Part shown: positions 12,439 to 18,915 of the stretch, one piece after another
How positions within the stretch are numbered: the stretch's first letter is position 1
How the letters are laid out: every line of letters begins with the position of its first letter
Virus record (IMG/VR): IMGVR_UViG_3300027759_000310
Coordinates: 1 to 29,611 of that record
Length of the DNA: 29,611 nucleotides
Direction: 5' to 3' (one strand)
From: a virus
The notes under the pieces: model-generated
What the model was told of the DNA's origin: nothing
Database searches by the model: none
Seen by the model: the letters and a program-made list of their open reading frames with translations, nothing else
Position numbers and translations under genes: made by a program

Positions 12439-12624
12439 CTACAAAATTTCTTTTTCAACAATTTCGTAGTAATCGTAGTACTCATCAGACACCAACGACT
12501 CACCATATGCAACCGCGTTGTCACGGTTCGTGAACACCTTCACCGAATCAATCGACTCACCTTCGTAGTTCACTCCACCCATCACCACGTACACGTTCAT
12601 GTTGTTTTCGTTGTTTAAGTTCAT
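12439..12624 (-). CDS. Paralogue B of the MNLNNENN pair
   Basis: 61 residues. It shares the start MNLNNENN (identical DNA over the first 24 bases) and the end AYGESLVSDEYYDYYEIVEK with the gene at 11996. An internal ATG at residue 9 could instead be the start. The ATG at 12624 is 5 nt from the -10 box. First transcribed gene at the edge of the divergent region. Confidence 0.7.
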   Translation of the reverse strand: MNLNNENNMNVYVVMGGVNYEGESIDSVKVFTNRDNAVAYGESLVSDEYYDYYEIVEKEIL

Positions 12625-12629
12625 ACTGT

Positions 12630-12658
12630 AATATACCGTATATATGAGAGGAAGTCAA
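12630..12658 (-). promoter_or_regulatory. Promoter, TTGACT class, for the gene at 12624
   Basis: TTGACT (12658-12653), 17 bp, TATATT (12635-12630). Confidence 0.8.
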
Positions 12659-12667
12659 GGGGAGAAT

Positions 12668-12684
12668 TGTAACGGAACTGTAAC
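12668..12684 (+). promoter_or_regulatory. Inverted-orientation TGTAAC direct repeat
   Basis: TGTAAC at 12668 and 12679 (11-bp period). This is the same half-site as elsewhere but in the opposite orientation relative to the minus promoter, so it may serve the plus promoter at 12777. The rest of 12685-12776 holds a GAATCT/AGATTC hairpin (12704-12725) and no gene. Confidence 0.45.
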
Positions 12685-12776
12685 GGAGGTTTCTCGTAAC
12701 TGAAAGAATCTTAGTGCTGAGATTCGGCGGGTAGCCAATCCGCGGCACGAGCCTATTTTTTTCCGCTATAGCTCTT

Positions 12777-12805
12777 TTGTTATACGATAATTACCTATAT
12801 ATACT
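12777..12805 (+). promoter_or_regulatory. Promoter for the plus-strand gene at 12829
   Basis: TTGTTA (12777-12782), 17 bp, TATACT (12800-12805). Transcription would start near 12812. Confidence 0.65.
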
Positions 12806-12828
12806 ATATGCCTTCTGGAGACTTTTGT

Positions 12829-13104
12829 ATGATTCGACTCAAAGATTTATTGAGTATTGAGAACATTAAACCCGAAACAGACGCTCACGAAAAGGGAAGT
12901 GTGTGGGTGGTCAAACAATCTGGACATTATGGGGCAAAGAATACTTTTGGGGATGTGCGGTACTTTTCGAATCGTGATGACGCGTCGGCCTTTACCCAAG
13001 CACATACCCACCATGCCCACGATGTGCAACATCCGGAAAGAAAAAATCCAATTGACTATAAGCAAAAGTATGATCTACGGGAAACACAAAATCCCAAACC
13101 CTGA
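12829..13104 (+). CDS. Unknown protein, MIRLKDLL start
   Basis: 91 residues, the only plus-strand gene in the first 28 kb. The N-terminus MIRLKDLLSI recalls short openings seen in some T4-like phage proteins. A beta-like middle (SVWVVKQSGHYGAKN) is followed by a His-rich segment (QAHTHHAHDVQH) that could bind metal. GGAG is 8 nt upstream of the ATG. An earlier ATG at 12808 is too close to the transcript start to have a ribosome-binding site. Confidence 0.7.
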   Translation: MIRLKDLLSIENIKPETDAHEKGSVWVVKQSGHYGAKNTFGDVRYFSNRDDASAFTQAHTHHAHDVQHPERKNPIDYKQKYDLRETQNPKP

Positions 13105-13129
13105 AAATATTATGGTGTTTGGGATTTTG
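13087..13129 (+). terminator. Hairpin at the end of the plus-strand gene
   Basis: A 13-bp perfect stem (13087-13099 with 13117-13129) encloses the stop codon in a 17-nt loop. The U-rich part is inside the stem, so termination is likely but not certain. It could also end minus-strand transcripts. 13130-13220 has an AT-rich stretch with a T7 run and no gene. Confidence 0.5.
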
Positions 13130-13220
13130 AAAAAATTCCGGAAGAAAATTTTTTTCCTATATTACACAAATAGTATAAGGGGTATATAGGCTAACATCGA
13201 CATGAGTATATAACGGCGCA

Positions 13221-13391
13221 TTAATCCTCCATGAGTTCATCGTCGGTACATGGTACCAAACGGTTCTGAATGTCTACAAGATAGTAGGTATGTTGGCGCA
13301 CCTGTTCGATAACCTTGATGGTACCGAGTTGTCCGTTATAACTATCTTCGGAATGATCAAAAATTTTGACGGACTGATTTACGATAAACAT
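13221..13391 (-). CDS. Unknown small phage protein
   Basis: 56 residues. A small beta-barrel look: VKIFDHSEDSYNGQLGTIKV then TYYLVDIQNRLVP, of the kind used in KOW-like or SH3-like small domains (weak). It follows the gene at 13410 by 18 nt and lacks a clear ribosome-binding site. Confidence 0.65.
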   Translation of the reverse strand: MFIVNQSVKIFDHSEDSYNGQLGTIKVIEQVRQHTYYLVDIQNRLVPCTDDELMED

Positions 13392-13409
13392 GATAGCGTT
13401 AGATAAGGG

Positions 13410-14009
13410 TTATGTCCACAAACTTCGGCGAATTGCTAAGATATCTTCAAGTTTTGCATCAATAAGATTATTCTGTGTATTTTCTATTTCACGAATGGTA
13501 TTGAGCATTAAATTATATTGCGGATGAAACTTGTTCATATACCCGTCGCCAGTTATCATCTCATTCGTGGGATTGCTATTAACATCTACGAATATAAATT
13601 CTGGGTCTGTTGCCATTTCATAAGGGTCTTGCATCAGTGGGTATTCTTCGGTATACCACATATATAAATTTTTTGTCATTTCTGCGGTATCCCGTTGGTC
13701 CTGCTGGCAATCTGGTTCATTGATTGCCCAATCTAAATTTGCTAATCCAAGTTCACGGGAAAGTGTTTTGCGAAACTGTCTGGGTAACCACCGATGGCGT
13801 AATCGTGTCCATCTGCTATATTTTTTAGTATCCATTAATTCCATATGTGCACATTCGTTCTCGACATACTCACATAATAGCGTAAACATAGCTTCAAACA
13901 TCTTAGTATCGGTATCATACCATTGCCCACGGCGGAGCGCCGGCATCGTCAGAACATTATGCCCATAGCAGTACCGATGAATTTTTTGTAACAGATAACG
14001 AATTTTCAT
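13410..14009 (-). CDS. Conserved phage protein of unknown function
   Basis: 199 residues from the ATG at 14009. RGQWYDTDTKMFEAMFTLLCEYVENE (residues about 26-51 in overlapping short motifs) resembles a pattern in many phage proteins of unknown function. A basic segment (RLRHRWLPRQF) and an acidic C-terminal region follow. The reading frame stays open upstream through the tRNA-Val, but the start after that tRNA is preferred. The ATG follows GGTTATATT directly, like a promoter with its last seven bases deleted. Confidence 0.7.
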   Translation of the reverse strand: MKIRYLLQKIHRYCYGHNVLTMPALRRGQWYDTDTKMFEAMFTLLCEYVENECAHMELMDTKKYSRWTRLRHRWLPRQFRKTLSRELGLANLDWAINEPDCQQDQRDTAEMTKNLYMWYTEEYPLMQDPYEMATDPEFIFVDVNSNPTNEMITGDGYMNKFHPQYNLMLNTIREIENTQNNLIDAKLEDILAIRRSLWT

Positions 14010-14034
14010 AATATAACCTAGTTGAAGTGTACAG

Positions 14035-14107
14035 TGGGCAATGAGGGATTCGAACCCCCGACAACTCGGATGTAAACCGAGGACTCTAACCGCTGAGCTA
14101 ATTGCCC
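14035..14107 (-). tRNA. tRNA-Val(UAC)
   Basis: 73 nt. Acceptor GGGCAAT with ATTGCCC, anticodon loop TTTACAT, T-loop TTCGAAT, A73. Confidence 0.95.
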
Positions 14108-14180
14108 GAAATGATGTTGTGAAGTCTAGTCTACCAGTTCCCTTCACTTAAGGACACATCAAGCCAACTAACTTTAGTAA

Positions 14181-14258
14181 CGGGTCATAGGGGATTCGAA
14201 CCCCTCTGAATATCCGCAGTGACAGTGCGGCCGACTACACCAAGCAGTCCCATGACCC
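14181..14258 (-). tRNA. tRNA-Asp(GUC)
   Basis: 78 nt. Acceptor GGGTCAT with ATGACCC, anticodon loop CTGTCAC, G73 as expected for Asp. Confidence 0.92.
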
Positions 14259-14271
14259 TTTGCCATCGTCC

Positions 14272-15396
14272 TTACGGAACGATGACTGCCTTTGCTGACT
14301 TACTGACCATACCAATGGTTGCGGTAATATCGGAGGTACCAACCGATACTGCGGCCACCAATCCGTCAGTAGTAACAACTGCCTTCGTCAAGTCCGAAGA
14401 AGTCCATATTGGCAATCGACCATTCAATGCTGAGCCAGTCAATGCCACACTGTCTGCGTCGAACGCCTGTGCGAAGAACTGTCGCGTATTGCCAACCTTG
14501 ATATTTGCACTATCGGGAAGTACTCTAAGATACTGAATACCTGTTTCACTCACGGTCACATTGAGCAATCCAACCTTGCCTTCAACGACACAAGTAATGA
14601 TAGTCGTACCGGCGGAAATTCCCGTAAGAATGCCCGTAGACGATACGGTAGCCACGATATTATCTGTACTAGCCCATGAAAGAATACGCTGGTCCGTCGT
14701 CAATGTCGTACCACCTGCACTCTTCAAAGTATTCGACAACTGAATACTACGACCAATCTGTGCGGGCTTCAGTGTTGCCAATGTAACCGTGGATACGGGA
14801 ACCAATGAGGTCGTAACAATTAATGTAGCCGACTTGCCACTGGAAGTTGCCGTAATCGTAGACACACCCACGGATGTTGCGGTAATCAATCCCGATGGGC
14901 CAACACTAGCAACCGATGGATTACTGGAAGTCCATGTCACTGCATAGTTGGTCAATACATTGTTGGTAAGGTCACGCAACGTTGCGGTGGCCTGCACCGA
15001 CTGTCCTACGAAAAATGGCGATGGTACAAGTGCATTCACCGTCATAGACGCAACGGATGCGTCAGTCACAAAGATAGTTGCCGAGGCTGTTTTTCCTTCA
15101 ACGGTGGCTGTGACTGTTGCTTGACCCTTTGATAAGCCGATGACCACACCATTCGATACGGTTGCTACCGATGTATTGAATGACTGCCAGATAACTGCTC
15201 GGCCCGTCATCACTGAATCCCGTTGGTCCTTGACCGTTGGGGTAATGGTAATAGTGCGACCAACTTCAATCTGTGCGGCTGTAACATTAATGGATACCGT
15301 TGTAACCGCCGGTGCAACTAGCGTTGGGGCAACCACTGCATTATCACATGCGGCGAGACTGAATACTGCAATTGCTGCAAACAAAACTTTCTTCAT
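14272..15396 (-). CDS. Lipoprotein with four Ig-like (Big_2-type) repeats
   Basis: 374 residues. A lipoprotein signal MKKVLFAAIAVFSLAAC ends in the lipobox LAAC with Cys17. Four repeats of about 85 residues follow. Each has a VGxTVxxT-like opening, a WxSxxxxVATV-like core (residues WTSSNPSVASV in repeat 2) and a GxATITAT-like end, typical of bacterial group 2 Ig-like domains. The mature protein should be anchored in a membrane of the infected cell. Candidate roles are superinfection exclusion or surface modification. CGGAG precedes the ATG. The host-like repeats suggest gene transfer. It sits between tRNA-Asn and tRNA-Asp. Confidence 0.85.
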   Translation of the reverse strand: MKKVLFAAIAVFSLAACDNAVVAPTLVAPAVTTVSINVTAAQIEVGRTITITPTVKDQRDSVMTGRAVIWQSFNTSVATVSNGVVIGLSKGQATVTATVEGKTASATIFVTDASVASMTVNALVPSPFFVGQSVQATATLRDLTNNVLTNYAVTWTSSNPSVASVGPSGLITATSVGVSTITATSSGKSATLIVTTSLVPVSTVTLATLKPAQIGRSIQLSNTLKSAGGTTLTTDQRILSWASTDNIVATVSSTGILTGISAGTTIITCVVEGKVGLLNVTVSETGIQYLRVLPDSANIKVGNTRQFFAQAFDADSVALTGSALNGRLPIWTSSDLTKAVVTTDGLVAAVSVGTSDITATIGMVSKSAKAVIVP

Positions 15397-15408
15397 ATTA
15401 AACTCCGT

Positions 15409-15442
15409 TAAAATAAAAATTAATCTCATGTCGTATGAGATT
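15409..15442 (-). terminator. Terminator-like hairpin before the lipoprotein gene
   Basis: An 8-bp stem (15422-15429 with 15435-15442), then on the minus strand a T-rich run ATTAATTTTTATTTT. It ends 12 nt before the lipoprotein ATG, so it may attenuate read-through from the tRNAs. A second hairpin (CTGAACA with TGTTCAG) lies at 15452-15468. Confidence 0.6.
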
Positions 15443-15472
15443 GCCGTACCACTGAACAAAATGTTCAGCAAA

Positions 15473-15544
15473 CTCCCAGAGAGGGATTTGAACCCCCGAC
15501 CGAGCGGTTAACAGCCGCTAGCTCTACCGCTGAGCTATCTGGGA
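15473..15544 (-). tRNA. tRNA-Asn(GUU)
   Basis: 72 nt. Acceptor TCCCAGA with TCTGGGA, anticodon loop CTGTTAA, G73. Confidence 0.95.
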
Positions 15545-15558
15545 ATAGTGTTTCAAAA

Positions 15559-15632
15559 TCAGGTCGGAGAGATTCGAACTCTCTTCCCCCGCTCCACAGG
15601 CGGGTGCCCCTGCCATCTGGGCCGCGTACCTG
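15559..15632 (-). tRNA. tRNA-His(GUG) with bulged acceptor
   Basis: 74 nt. Anticodon loop CTGTGGA. The acceptor CAGGT-A-CG pairs with CGACCTG only if one A is bulged, and neither G-1 nor C73, the usual His identity elements, is present. It may be weakly charged or degenerate. Confidence 0.75.
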
Positions 15633-15635
15633 TTA

Positions 15636-15710
15636 TGGGTAGTGTGGGACTTGAACCCACAAGCTAATGTTTCTAAGACATTAAGGTATGCCAATTCCCT
15701 TCAACTACCC
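15636..15710 (-). tRNA. tRNA-Leu(UAG), short variable loop
   Basis: 75 nt. Acceptor GGGTAGT with ACTACCC, anticodon loop CTTAGAA. The variable region is only about 5 nt, unlike the long arm of most Leu tRNAs. Confidence 0.88.
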
Positions 15711-15744
15711 AGTTTTCTACTATGATTCGTTACAATTATATGTA

Positions 15745-15831
15745 CGGAAGATGAGGGATTTGAACCCCCGATACCTTTCAGTATGATAGTTTTCAAGACT
15801 ATTGCGATAAGCCAGACTCTGCCAATCTTCC
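15745..15831 (-). tRNA. tRNA-Ser(UGA)
   Basis: 87 nt. Anticodon loop CTTGAAA, long variable arm, G73. Confidence 0.95.
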
Positions 15832-15841
15832 TTACAAAATG

Positions 15842-15987
15842 TTATTAGATGTACGCAGAAAATTGACAAGATTTTCTGTACTTGTGAGGTCTGCGGTTTA
15901 CTATCTTGCTTAGTATCGTTGTCCTCAACGGCCTTGCGTCCTCTTCGGCATACAAGTGAATGCCCATTAGTCACACACATCTAATAA
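15842..15987 (-). ncRNA. Candidate structured RNA between tRNAs
   Basis: 146 nt closed by an 11-bp inverted repeat (15842-15852 with 15977-15987). Inside are four hairpins (plus coordinates): CAGAAAAT with ATTTTCTG (15856-15878), TACTA with TAGTA (15899-15915), CGTTG with CAACG (15917-15930), and GGCAT with ATGCC (15947-15964). The loop ACAAGT (15952) can pair with ACTTGT (15880) as a pseudoknot. There is no tRNA T-loop and no likely gene. It would be cut out when the flanking tRNAs mature. Confidence 0.55.
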
Positions 15988-15989
15988 AG

Positions 15990-16064
15990 TAGGGGCGGAG
16001 GGATTCGAACCCCCGACCTCTTCGTCCCAAACGAAGCGCGATAACCGGACTACGCTACGCCCCT
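15990..16064 (-). tRNA. tRNA-Pro(UGG)
   Basis: 75 nt. Acceptor AGGGGCG with CGCCCCT, anticodon loop TTTGGGA, A73. Confidence 0.93.
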
Positions 16065-16079
16065 ATAAGTTTACTACAA

Positions 16080-16163
16080 AGCTCCCGGTGGGATTCGAAC
16101 CCACAATGTTTCTTAAGTACTAGTTTACAAAACTAGGGCCATCAACCGTTAGGCGACAGGAGC
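16080..16163 (-). tRNA. tRNA-Thr(UGU) with long variable region
   Basis: 84 nt. Acceptor GCTCCTG with CGGGAGC, anticodon loop TTTGTAA. The variable region is about 15 nt (TACTTAAGAAACATT) instead of 4-5, and position 73 is U. Confidence 0.85.
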
Positions 16164-16192
16164 GGTCTTTCAATACTTCCATTCATTACATT

Positions 16193-16798
16193 CTATTCTC
16201 TTACAAATGCGGTTTCTTCGGGAGAAACGCCAATCTGTTCAACATAATACTTTTTATGATTCACATTTAAATTAATAGGCAAATCCCAATTTGTAAATGA
16301 ATCCTCATACCATCGTACACGATTATTAGGCATTGCAGCAAGATATCCTTCATCAGACAATAGCATATTGAAACTCTTATCTTGGTGTGGTGCATTCGAA
16401 TATCCATCACCGTCAAATTCAATAGCCCAACCTAATCCTCGTCCACGATATGTTTTGCCATCACTGTCACACCACTCAGCAGACATGCCGTCACAATATT
16501 TCATTTCGATAATGGAAAATTCTGTACCAAAACATCCCCATACCTGATGTTGGGTTAATCCTAATCCAGCTGGAATGTCAGCGGTAGGATCTTGTCCGAT
16601 AATCAATGCATGAATAGGAACTCCACGATATTGTGCACCACACTCTAATAAAATAGAAAAGGTAAGAGGCTGGCAAGGTTTACATGACACCGCATGAATA
16701 ACACACCTGTCAATACCAATTGCAGTATTATTAGTGACAAACCGACGACGAACATACCCATACAAATGTTGCGGCAATGAAGCAGTTAAACTATGCAT
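16193..16798 (-). CDS. Conserved phage protein, PNNRVRWYEDSFT type
   Basis: 201 residues from the ATG at 16798 (a GTG at 16879 would add 27). The C-terminal motif AAMPNNRVRWYEDSFT recalls a phage protein pattern of unknown function. YRGVPIHALIIGQDP and GRGLGWAIEFDGDGYSNA are other conserved-looking blocks. A T4-late-like box TATAAATA lies on the minus strand at 16826-16819. It sits between tRNA-Thr and an endonuclease gene. Confidence 0.65.
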   Translation of the reverse strand: MHSLTASLPQHLYGYVRRRFVTNNTAIGIDRCVIHAVSCKPCQPLTFSILLECGAQYRGVPIHALIIGQDPTADIPAGLGLTQHQVWGCFGTEFSIIEMKYCDGMSAEWCDSDGKTYRGRGLGWAIEFDGDGYSNAPHQDKSFNMLLSDEGYLAAMPNNRVRWYEDSFTNWDLPINLNVNHKKYYVEQIGVSPEETAFVRE

Positions 16799-16911
16799 AT
16801 TAAATATGTCTCTTAAATTATTTATATTACAATTCAGTATTGGACTTTCACCAATTAATTTCCTATTGAATAAGGACACCTCGTATCTTTGATTTACCGA
16901 ATTTAGATCAA

Positions 16912-17706
16912 TTAAACATTAAATTTATTAATTACATCAAGTGATTCAAGTATTTCCAATTTAATTGGATAATTTTTTGTCACTTCCGACATCTTGTGTT
17001 TTATTTTATCTGTCCAATAACCTTTTACTTCTATATACAAATCTTTGCTGGGAATATAAAAATCTGGATAGTATTTCTTTATCCTTCCTTGCATATCTAT
17101 ATATTCAAAATATTTAGTGTTATCACGAATCCATTCTATATTAAGTTCATCTAACCTTTTTGCTAACGCAAGTTCCCATGAACTATCCATCCAAATGTCT
17201 TTATACCACCCACCGTGATACCGACTTCTTCCCGAATATAATCGTTGCCCACCGCTTTTGTACGCTGCACATTTGGAGGTACAATACTTTGCCTGTTTCC
17301 AATGTTGTGAGAAAAATTCTGCTTGACACGAAGGGTTTTGGCAAAATAATTTAGGTAATTTTTTACGAAACTCTTCACTTTTCTTTTTATTCAACTTTAT
17401 AAGAAACTCTCTTGCCGCATTTTTACTTTTTTCAGTAGCAATTCTACTGTGAGAGCATTTCGTAGAACAATATTTCTTATGTTTGTTATTTCTGATGATG
17501 TGGGGTTTTGCTGTTTGTTCAAACGTAACTCCACATTTTAGACAATTCAATTGTAAAATAGATAGTTCTTTTGTTCGTGTTTTGTTTCGTTTTTCTCTTG
17601 CAAGTTTACTATTGGGATTCATATTGCATGACGCGGTATGACCGCCCATAGAAACTTTATTCTTGAAAAAGAATTCTTTGATGCAAAATTTACAGATTTG
17701 TCCCAT
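16912..17706 (-). CDS. Mobile-type PD-(D/E)XK endonuclease with zinc fingers
   Basis: 264 residues. An N-terminal finger CKFC...H...C, then CLKCG and YCSTKC, then FCQNPSC and YCTSKC are likely zinc sites. The C-terminal domain has WELALAKRLDEL, YYPDFYIP and YIEVKGYW, the order E, PD, ExK of a VSR-like PD-(D/E)XK nuclease used by free-standing homing endonucleases. GGAG precedes the ATG. It is AT-rich and lies inside the tRNA array, which fits transfer. The cleavage target is unknown. Confidence 0.8.
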   Translation of the reverse strand: MGQICKFCIKEFFFKNKVSMGGHTASCNMNPNSKLAREKRNKTRTKELSILQLNCLKCGVTFEQTAKPHIIRNNKHKKYCSTKCSHSRIATEKSKNAAREFLIKLNKKKSEEFRKKLPKLFCQNPSCQAEFFSQHWKQAKYCTSKCAAYKSGGQRLYSGRSRYHGGWYKDIWMDSSWELALAKRLDELNIEWIRDNTKYFEYIDMQGRIKKYYPDFYIPSKDLYIEVKGYWTDKIKHKMSEVTKNYPIKLEILESLDVINKFNV

Positions 17707-17776
17707 AATCTTCTCCGCTAAGTCCTACTATAAATAGTGTTTTAGAGTAGAAAAAGAGATTTGTAATGGTGTATAA

Positions 17777-17849
17777 AGTATCGGACGGGGCTTGAACCCG
17801 CAACATCCTGTGTGGAAGACAGGTACTCTGCCAATTGAGTTACCGATAC
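17777..17849 (-). tRNA. tRNA-Gly(UCC), first copy
   Basis: 73 nt. Acceptor GTATCGG with CCGATAC, anticodon loop CTTCCAC, U73. The 95 nt between it and the next tRNA contain a GTCTGG/CCAGAC hairpin and no gene. Confidence 0.95.
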
Positions 17850-17944
17850 GGCAGGGTCTTTTTCACGCAGTTCCCTCTCTTCGGTCTGGCATCACTCCAG
17901 ACGACTCCCGCTTGCCTTGACGCTGCTTTGGAGCCCTTTATCAG

Positions 17945-18018
17945 TGGTCCCTGTCGGACTTGAACCGACGACTCCCCGATTATGAGTCGGACATTCTAAC
18001 CATCTGAATTAAGGGACC
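17945..18018 (-). tRNA. tRNA with CAU anticodon, probably Ile2
   Basis: 74 nt. Acceptor GGTCCCT with AGGGACC, anticodon loop CTCATAA. Body features (GGxCCCTTA, TTCAAGTCC) are closer to Escherichia tRNA-Ile2, whose C34 is changed to lysidine, than to elongator Met. Its first 23 nt also encode the end of the endonuclease upstream. Confidence 0.85.
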
Positions 18019-18673
18019 ATACATCTGTAAACACCAACTGCTTGTTCTTTATTTTATCAATTTCTCTCTGCTTAAGGACAATTAAGTTATCAAGAGATTT
18101 CCACTTTGCCCTATCTCTATCTCGTTCATATCCCTTTACTTCAATATAACAATTAAATTCTGGTAAATAAAAGTCTGGATAATATAAATGTGTTGCGTTA
18201 TTCCATTCATAATCAAATCCAGTTATTGCATTCGTCCAGCTGATATTCTGTGCATCTAACCATTTTGCAGTTTCTACTTCCCAAGTACCTTTTAGTTTAA
18301 TTCCATTATAAACTATGATAGGAGTTCTGCCGGAGATATTACTTGCAGTATAACTATCTGGATTTCTTTGAACTGCCGCTCTCATAGATATTTTTAATTT
18401 TTCTATAGTTTCTGGCGACTTTTTCTTTCCTGAACTGGTTACAGATAATTTCTTACGAGTATCATCTGATACTATGTGTTCTTTACCCAACAGTTTAGCC
18501 TTTGTAAATTGATTTGTAGCTTGTTTGTCAATTAGCCCCAATTTAACTTTTTCGTGATAATCAATTAAATTAGATTTTAAAACTTGTCGATTGGGATTTA
18601 CTTTACACAGTCGTTCATGATTGCGTAAACTATTACCATTTTTACAAACTTTATTACAAAATGAACATTCCAT
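17996..18673 (-). CDS. Mobile-type PD-(D/E)XK endonuclease with NUMOD-like region
   Basis: 225 residues. A C2H2-like finger at the start (CSFCNKVC, then H, C) is followed by a NUMOD3-like stretch SDDTRKKLSVTSSGKKKS with a second S-E-IEKLKIS unit. The nuclease domain has GTWEVETAKWLDAQ, YYPDFYLP and YIEVKGYE. AAAGGAG precedes the ATG at 18673. The last codons and the TAG stop (17998-17996) lie inside the CAU tRNA, so the gene cannot be moved without touching that tRNA. Confidence 0.8.
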   Translation of the reverse strand: MECSFCNKVCKNGNSLRNHERLCKVNPNRQVLKSNLIDYHEKVKLGLIDKQATNQFTKAKLLGKEHIVSDDTRKKLSVTSSGKKKSPETIEKLKISMRAAVQRNPDSYTASNISGRTPIIVYNGIKLKGTWEVETAKWLDAQNISWTNAITGFDYEWNNATHLYYPDFYLPEFNCYIEVKGYERDRDRAKWKSLDNLIVLKQREIDKIKNKQLVFTDVWSLNSDG

Positions 18674-18747
18674 ACCAATCTCCTTTGAAGTACACATATA
18701 TAAGTAGCATGTATGTTTATCAAAGTTGACTACTCTAACCAACAAAG

Positions 18748-18821
18748 TGCGCCGGGTGGGACTTGAACCCACATATCGTCCGTATATAAGACGGATGCTG
18801 TCACCATTTAGCTACCGGGGC
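18748..18821 (-). tRNA. tRNA-Ile(UAU)
   Basis: 74 nt. Anticodon loop CTTATAT. Acceptor GCCCCGG with CCGGCGC has one C-C mismatch at the third pair. A73. Confidence 0.85.
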
Positions 18822-18834
18822 GTTGTACTACAAG

Positions 18835-18907
18835 TGCGTCCAGTAGGACTTGAACCTACAACTTACTGGTTAAAAGCCAGCTACTCTACCAATTGAGTTA
18901 TGAACGC
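18835..18907 (-). tRNA. tRNA-Lys(UUU), second copy
   Basis: 73 nt. Acceptor GCGTTCA with TGGACGC, anticodon loop CTTTTAA. Clearly different from the copy at 5471. Confidence 0.95.
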
Positions 18908-18915
18908 GTATTCAG

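Noticed and set aside
12808-12828. Earlier start for the plus-strand gene at 12829
   Set aside because: That ATG lies at or before the predicted transcript start, whereas 12829 has GGAG at a good distance.
15720-15980. Minus-strand frame of 86 codons over tRNA-Ser
   Set aside because: It overlaps a complete tRNA and the structured RNA, with no ribosome-binding site.
15842-15987. tmRNA or group I intron for the structured RNA
   Set aside because: No tRNA-like end, no tag frame with a stop, and no group I core elements; too short for both.
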